From Siphonodentalium dalli (lineage: Eukaryota; Mollusca; Scaphopoda; Gadilida; Siphonodentaliidae), in contig CP136061.1 of the NCBI GenBank assembly GCA_032622095.1, forward strand, positions 63,741,127 to 63,805,126: DNA of 64,000 bases. Direction: 5' to 3'. The first letter of the stretch is position 1; every line of letters begins with the position of its first letter. The notes under the pieces were generated by a model. That model saw only the letters and a program-made list of their open reading frames with translations, had not been told where the DNA came from and did not search any database. The position numbers and the translations under genes are program-made. Below, one piece after another: positions 58,230-64,000 of this stretch.

Positions 58230-59260
58230 ATAAAACACTGACCATCATAAATCATATTTTCATTCCAAAATCGTTCAAATTCAATAGCTCCAATTTAGAG
58301 GTGATCCAAAACATGCCTGTAAATTTTCAAGACATTTCACCAATAATTGTGAGCTGCAGTTTGTGCCGATGGATTCAGATGTGAAATCCAAGTTGGCGGC
58401 TATGTTTTTAACAGAATTCGGAAAAAAAGATAAGCTGCAATCTAGAGGTCAACCCGAGAATCCATACGAAGTCTGGTGACGATCGGATGAGGGATGTGGT
58501 CTGGGTATGCCAAATTATTTAGTCATGCAATGAGTAAAATCAAAGATGGCTGCAGCGGCCTTGTTTTTAATAAAAAAAAAATTCAAATTCCAAAGCTCCC
58601 ATCTAGAGATGATCCTAAACATGACTGTAAATTTTCAATTCAATTCTCCAATAAATGCGGGCTGCAAGGTACTCCGATTGATTCAAATTTGAAATCCAAG
58701 ATGGCTGCTGGTGGCCATGTTTTTAAAAAATTTCGGAAAAAATTGATGGATCCATCTAGAGGTCACCCCAAAGATCCATATAAAGTTTGATGATCGGATG
58801 AGGGAGGTGGCCTGTAGGGTGTGCCAAGGGATTTAGACATACAAAGAATAAATTCCAACATGGCCTCTGGCAGCCATGTTTTGCAAAATAATTTGGACAA
58901 ATTTGATGGCTCCCATCTAGAGCTCACCGCAAAAAGATCCATATGAGTTTTGGTGATGATAGGATGTGGTCTGTATGCCAAATGTGTGCCAAATGATTTA
59001 GTCATGCAAAGAGTAAAATCTAAAATGGCTGCCAGTGGCCATTTTTTTCATAATAAATTGTTCAAATTTGATAGCTCCCATCTAGAGATGATTCTAAACA
59101 TGACTGTAAATTTTCAAAACAATTCTCCAATAAAAGCGGGCTGCAGGGTGCAGCCATGTTTTTTAGAGGTCACCCTGAAGATCATATGAAGTTTGGTGAA
59201 GATCTGATGAGAGATGTGACCTGTATGGTGTGCTACCGGAATTTGTTGACGACGATGGAT
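58230..59260 (+). repeat. Array of about 155-bp units
   Basis: AAGATGGCTGC-like words at about 58391, 58541, 58698, 58857 and 59022, with CTCCCATCTAGAG, TGACTGTAAATTTTCAA and TGATCGGATGAGGGA between. Minor GATGGATGGAC words close the array near 59255. Followed by the GGAC tail and hairpin at 59455-59515, which may belong to the same module. Confidence 0.72.
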
Positions 59261-59454
59261 GGACGCTGATACATTTGGTCTAAAATTGATCTTTCTTTTG
59301 TTGTTTTTTGACCACTTAAGACTACTACACAACTCCTAATTTGTACAGAATAATGAGTATTAGGTGGTTACTGTAGTTTGACATAAGGTGGTCGATCATC
59401 TCAAACCTTTGTTTGTTTTAGGAACCTCCCCTGACCACCTAAGGCTCAAATGTG

Positions 59455-59515
59455 CACCCAGATGGACGGACGATGGATGCCAACCCAATAGCTAAACTTG
59501 ACTATGTAAAGTTGA
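59455..59515 (+). repeat. GGAC tail plus hairpin, fourth clear instance
   Basis: GATGGACGGACGATGGATG (59460-59478) precedes a hairpin: TAGCTAAACTT and AAGTTGAGCTA around a 9-nt loop (59490-59519). Same order as at 4.5, 44.9 and 46.2 kb, but here the loop is not TTC. Confidence 0.55.
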
Positions 59516-59550
59516 GCTAAAATGAATATATTGAGCATCGCCATATATAG

Positions 59551-60780
59551 TCTACTATATATTTTGAGAACTACGTATATATATGTGTATATAAATATAT
59601 TTGTCCTCTATAGACTCGAAAATGGCTGGACCGATTGGGCTCAAACTTCCCATCTAAGTGTAAAATCCCACGGGAATGGTCGTCGCGGCGTTTTGGAGAA
59701 GCTCAGAGCACCCGTTCTCCACACTCAGTCACAAAAAACGGCACTGCAGGGTTAATAGTTAAAGAGCGTTCCTATCTGCAGTGTCTTTGCTTATATCTTC
59801 CATATTTGGGTTCGTTAACAGGTTAACGCTCTTTATTCCCTACGGCTTTCGCATACGGTTTTGTTTACGTTATCTGGAACTAGCTTCTAGGAACGGGGGA
59901 GATTTTGTGTATTGCCGTGGCAAAATTAGACCCCCACGGCAATTTTAATTCACATTCCCAACACCTAGCAGGGACAAATATCTATTAGCCAGCATCAAGG
60001 CGAGTCTTGTGACGTATTAATTCAAATGCTTTCGATCAAACAATATTCTCTGTCGCACTCATATTTCGTCATCTCTTCGAATCCACTGCAATCGACCTAT
60101 TTTTAGAACGCAACACATGCTACCAAAATTACGTCGCGTTGGCGATGGGGGTGAACGGCGGGATTAGTTTAAATATGTCATGTTGGTAACAATATCTAGC
60201 CGAGAATTCCTCAGACCTACAGACGAATGCGACCAGCAAATTTCAAAATTGGTCACTTGACCGCCCCATGAATATCTTCCGGGAAATTCCAGGGAATGCG
60301 TGCCCATTATCGGGCCATTGTGTGTGTAGGAACGGGGACATTTTCATCGGCTCAGTTTTTCCGCCCGAGGTGATCTTCACCTTGATTGAGCTCAAACTTT
60401 CTACCTACAGGAAGTGTCATGGACGGGGTAAATTGTGACCCTGACCTAACCTTGACCTTGAAAATGATCAATTCAATGTTAAATCGGGTCAAATTGAAAA
60501 AAAATAAATAAAAAAAGGCACAATTAACTCATTGAAAAAAAAAAAGAAATAATGAAAAAAAGCCAGTAAATTAAAAAGGCACAATTGACTCATTGAAAAT
60601 AAAAATCGGGTAAAATTGAAAAAAAAAAAATTAAATTAAAAAATTTAAAAGGCAGAATTAACTCATTGAAAAAAAAAAATTTGATTAAAAAATTAATTAA
60701 AAAAAAAAAAAAAAAAAAAATAAGAATTGTCATGTTTCTGACGATTGCCGATTGCCGGCAGTGGCGGGCTAACCTGCTAG
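59551..60780 (+). mobile_element. Helitron-like element, array unit 0
   Basis: Starts TCTACTATATATTTTGAGAA and ends GGCGGGCTAACCTGCTAG. A poly-A-rich tract (60480-60722) with TTAACTCATTGAAAA repeats precedes the 3' hairpin region. Non-coding; no Rep/helicase frame. Confidence 0.75.
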
Positions 60781-61635
60781 TCTTCTATTATCTATACTAT
60801 ATATTTTGAGAACTCCGTGTATTCGAGAGATAGCGCACACCCTCCGGACCTCAATGATATGATCGTGAATGAGTATTGATATACCCCACTAAACTTTGAC
60901 AAACACCAGTAATGGTGTGTAGATCATTTACATATATCTCCTATATATTTTGATACAATCTATCTAATTTACATATCTCTCTTATATATTTATGTTTGTG
61001 TGTGTGTTGTACTTCATACAAATCTACGATTCTCGACCGATCGGGACGAAACTTGGTACGTGTGTGTAGTTTGACCAGGCGGTGGTCGTTGTCGTATTGG
61101 CGAGCCCGTGCGACGCCCGTGCAGCGCATGCGCAGACGAGATCTCGGAAACGGGTGGAGCTATCGACTTGAAATTTACTATGTGAATGTATCTTGCGCCG
61201 GGTACAAATTTTATCGGGTCGCCGAGCCCGTGCGACGCCCGTGCAGCGCATGCGCAGACGAGATCTCGGAAACGGGTGGAGCTATCGACTTGAAATTTGC
61301 TATGTGAATGTATCTTGCGCCGGGTACAAATTTGATCGGGCCGCCGAGCCCGTGCGACGCCCGTGCAGCGCATGCGCAGACGAGATCTCGGAAACGAGTG
61401 GAGCTATCGACTTGAAATTTGCTATGTGAATGTATCTTGCGCCGGGTACAAATTTTATCGGGTCGCCGAGCCCGTGCGACGCCAGCTTCGCGCATGCGCA
61501 GACCAGATCTCGGAAACGGGTGGAGCTACCGGGTAAAAAATTTTCTTATTGAAACGCGTGGAGCTAAAAATTAAAAAAAAATATAAAAAAATGTCATGTT
61601 TCGGACAAGCCGCCGGTGGCGGGCTAACCTGCTAG
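60781..61635 (+). mobile_element. Helitron-like element, array unit 1
   Basis: Begins TCTTCTATTATCTATACTAT directly after the CTAG of unit 0. The 3' end has the hairpin CCGCCGGTGGCGG, nine bases, then CTAG. It contains about 3.5 copies of a 122-bp repeat. Nearly identical to unit 2. Confidence 0.82.
61102..61530 (+). repeat. 122-bp tandem repeat in unit 1
   Basis: GAGCCCGTGCGACGCC begins at 61102, 61224, 61346 and 61468, an exact 122-bp period. Units contain GCGCATGCGCAGACGAGATC and are much richer in GC and CpG than the surroundings. The Arg-rich open frames on both strands repeat with the unit and are not taken as genes. Confidence 0.92.
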
Positions 61636-62478
61636 TACTATATATTTTGAGAACTCCGTGTATTCGAGAGATAGCCCACACCCTCCGGACCTCAATGATA
61701 TGATCGTGAATGAGTATTGATATACCCCACTAAACTTTGACAAACACCGGTAATGGTGTGTAGATCATTTACATATCTCTCCTATATATTTTGATACAAT
61801 CTATCTAATTTACATATCTCTCTTATATATTTATGTTTGTGTGTGTGTTGTACTTCATACAAATCTACTATTCTCGACCGATCGGGACGAAACTTGGTAC
61901 GTGTGTGTAGTTTGACCAGGCGGTGGTCGTTGTCGTATTGGCGAGCCCGTGCGACGCCCGTGCAGCGCATGCGCAGACGAGATCTCGGAAACGGGTGGAG
62001 CTATCGACTTGAAATTTGCTATGTGAATGTATCTTGCGCCGGGTACAAATTTTATCGGGTCGCCGAGCCCGTGCGACACCCGTGCAGCGCATGCGCAGAC
62101 GAGATCTCGGAAACGGGTGGAGCTGTCGACTTGAAATTTGCTATGTGAATGTATCTTGCACCGGGTACAAATTTTATCGGGTCGCCGAGTCCGTGCGACG
62201 CCCGTGCAGCGCATGCGCAGAAGATATCTCGGAAACGGGTGGAGCTATCGACTTGAAATTTGCTATGTGAATGTATCTTGCGCCGGGTACAAATTTTATT
62301 GGGTCGCCGAGCCCGTGCGACGCCAGCTTCGCGCATGCGCAGACCAGATCTCGGAAACGGGTGGAGCTACCGGGTACAATTTGTTCTTATTGAAACGCGT
62401 GGAGCTAAAAATAAAAAAAAAATAAAAAAATAAATGTCATGTTTCGGACAAGCCGCCGGTGGCGGGCTAACCTGCTAG
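61636..62478 (+). mobile_element. Helitron-like element, array unit 2
   Basis: Begins TACTATATATTTTGAGAAC right after the CTAG of unit 1, so the usual TC start is reduced. Ends CCGCCGGTGGCGG-hairpin plus CTAG. It has the same internal order as unit 1, including the 122-bp repeats (61943-62370). Confidence 0.82.
61943..62370 (+). repeat. 122-bp tandem repeat in unit 2
   Basis: Same unit as at 61102-61530 with scattered changes (GACACC for GACGCC, GAAGATATC for GACGAGATC). Copy number is the same, so unit duplication came after repeat expansion. Confidence 0.9.
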
Positions 62479-63788
62479 TCTATACTATATATTTTGAGAC
62501 TTCGTATATATATATGTGTGTAAATCATAGAATCCAAAACGTGTGTAAAGATTGAGCTCAAACTTCCTATGTAAGTGTCAAATCCCACCGACACGACCGT
62601 GGTCGCGGTTTAGAGAAGCTCAGAGCACCCGTTCTCCAATCTCAAATCACCGCAAAGGCACGGCGGGGGTTAATCAAGTGATTATTTAATGAGCGTTTGT
62701 TTATGACGCATCTCTATAAAGAGCGTCTGTTTCCCATTCAACGTTATTCGCATCTGCAGAGTTATACGGTAACATTGACTACATTTCCTATGCGGGGAGA
62801 TTTATTGGATGTAGTACTCTTACAACATCATTGTTATAGTATGTATGACACTTAGGTCAGGGCTTGGGGGGGGGGGGGTAGTTATAGGCATAATGCTTAT
62901 CAGAAAGCTCGAAAGCAGAGAGAAAGTGCTTTCCTATTTTTAGAACGCAACACATGTTTACGTCGCGTTGGGGTTCACCATGGGGACTATTGACCAACAC
63001 TCACAATTTCGTCTTTTGCATCAGATACCAACACCTCGACCGATCGGATATATGTGTGTATGTGTGTATATATGTGGGTACTTCATAGAATCGAAAACGC
63101 GTGTAGGAACGGGCATCCCCACGGCAATGTCGGCTTATAAGACATCTTTACTACACATGACAGCCGATGGACAATTGGTCTCTATATATGTACCAAAATT
63201 ACGCCGCGTTGGTGACTGGGAAATTCCAGGGAATGCCGATTGAGCTCAAACTTGCTACCTACGGGAAGTGTCATATATATGAGTGTGTCCTTTATAGACT
63301 CGAACCGATTGAGCTCAAATTTGCTAAATATTGACTGGGAAATTACAGGGAATGCCGATTGAGCTCAAAATTGCTACCTACGGGAAGTGTCATATATATG
63401 TGTGTGTCCTTTATAGACTCGAACCGATTGAGCTCAAACTTGCTAAATACGGGAAGTGTCATGGACGGGTTCATTGAAAAAAAAAAAATCGGGTAAAATT
63501 GAAAAAAAAAATTAAATAGGCACAATTAACTCCTTGAAAAACCAAAACAAATCGGGTAAAATTTAAAAACAAAAAATTCAATTAAAAAATTAAAAAAGCA
63601 CAATTAACTCATTGAAAAACCAAATAATTAACTCATTGAAAAACAAAAAATTAAATTAAAATTGTCATGTTTCTGACTATTGCTGAAATTTGCTGCAAAT
63701 GCAGCACCAGTGTCTCGGAACCTGTTGCAATTGCTTTTTCGAACAAAGCCATGGGACGAATGCCGCCAGTGGCGGGCTAACATGCTAG
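62479..63788 (+). mobile_element. Helitron-like element, array unit 3
   Basis: Begins TCTATACTATATATTTTGAG and ends with hairpin GCCGCCAGTGGCGGGC, TAACATG and CTAG. Lacks the 122-bp repeats but carries GAGCTCAAACTTGCTA-type blocks in repeated order (63237-63470) and CTCATTGAAAAAC repeats. Confidence 0.78.
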
Positions 63789-64000
63789 TCTATTATATAT
63801 TTTGGAAGATCTGTGTGTTTGTGTGTGTGTGTGTGTTCGCGATGGACTCGAACACGGCTGGACCGATTTCGACCAAACTTGGTACGGACACGTAATTCGA
63901 CCCGGGAACGAACATGGGCCTATTGATTTTCAGATCCGAGGTCAACTTTTCACGTGCGAGGTCAAATCTGTTTTTACGCTGTGTTACGGGACTTTCATTT
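63789..64000 (+). mobile_element. Helitron-like element, array unit 4 (runs off the edge)
   Basis: Begins TCTATTATATATTTTGGAAG directly after the CTAG of unit 3. A TG microsatellite at 63811-63834 is followed by GGCTGGACCGATTTCGACC, the phrase found early in the other units. Confidence 0.65.

Noticed and set aside
60996-62425. Arg-rich open frames of 75-119 aa on both strands
   Set aside because: They are created by the 122-bp CpG-rich repeat and are open on both strands at once, as expected of repeats without stops.
57777-64000. Further upstream RPTP ectodomain exons
   Set aside because: No EGF, Ig or fibronectin-type pattern with splice borders was visible on the minus strand; the region is repeats.

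Overview
The window is nuclear DNA from an invertebrate animal: AT-rich, GT-AG introns of several kilobases, short exons and very dense transposon and satellite content. A mollusc-like lophotrochozoan is my best guess. That is an inference from the repeat style (GGAC-tailed repeats, Helitron tandems, a tRNA-derived SINE, a FEN1-like nuclease element) and not a species identification.

One host gene runs on the minus strand through almost the whole window, about 57.8 kb down to 0.27 kb, and is open at both ends. It encodes a receptor-type protein tyrosine phosphatase (RPTP). Reading 5' to 3': a membrane-proximal ectodomain exon with a furin-like RRKR motif (57662-57776), the rest of that domain (47147-47220), the transmembrane exon (46802-46913), a proposed 20-bp juxtamembrane microexon (46674-46693), then phosphatase-domain exons 39222-39331, 34321-34414, 17062-17132, 13788-13824, 12485-12582, 9266-9385 and 270-415. 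All phases agree across these junctions. The domain aligns almost without gaps to a canonical phosphatase domain, but its signature motifs have changed: KNRY to KGSK, QGP to TDP and WPD to DAN. It therefore looks like a pseudophosphatase domain directly after the membrane.

The introns are packed with mobile DNA. Main blocks: 0.9-9.1 kb, dispersed repeats and unit arrays ending in GGAC tails; 12.6-13.4 kb, a duplicated 47-bp repeat block abutting an exon; 13.9-15.1 kb, SINE and TTAA-flanked MITEs; 19.0-25.2 kb, a 6.2-kb element with 519-bp inverted termini and a FEN1/XPG-like nuclease gene; 25.8-27.5 kb, a 35-bp minisatellite; 28.5-31.3 kb, a pogo-like element carrying an ORF1-like remnant; 32.7-33.9 kb, two minus-strand Helitron-like copies; 34.5-34.8, 40.5-41.4 and 42.3-43.2 kb, hAT-type non-autonomous elements with 8-bp target duplications; 35.7-37.3 kb, a TIR element; 42.2-46.3 kb, a 52-bp satellite broken by three insertions; 50.8-56.9 kb, a giant foldback element; 59.6-64.0 kb, a head-to-tail array of Helitron-like elements.

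No bacterial-type operon, CRISPR array, rRNA or free-standing tRNA gene was seen. The most unusual items are the degenerate RPTP domain, the nuclease-encoding TIR element, the giant foldback, the Helitron tandem array, and a recurring module (unit array, GGAC tail, terminal hairpin) seen at several unrelated loci.
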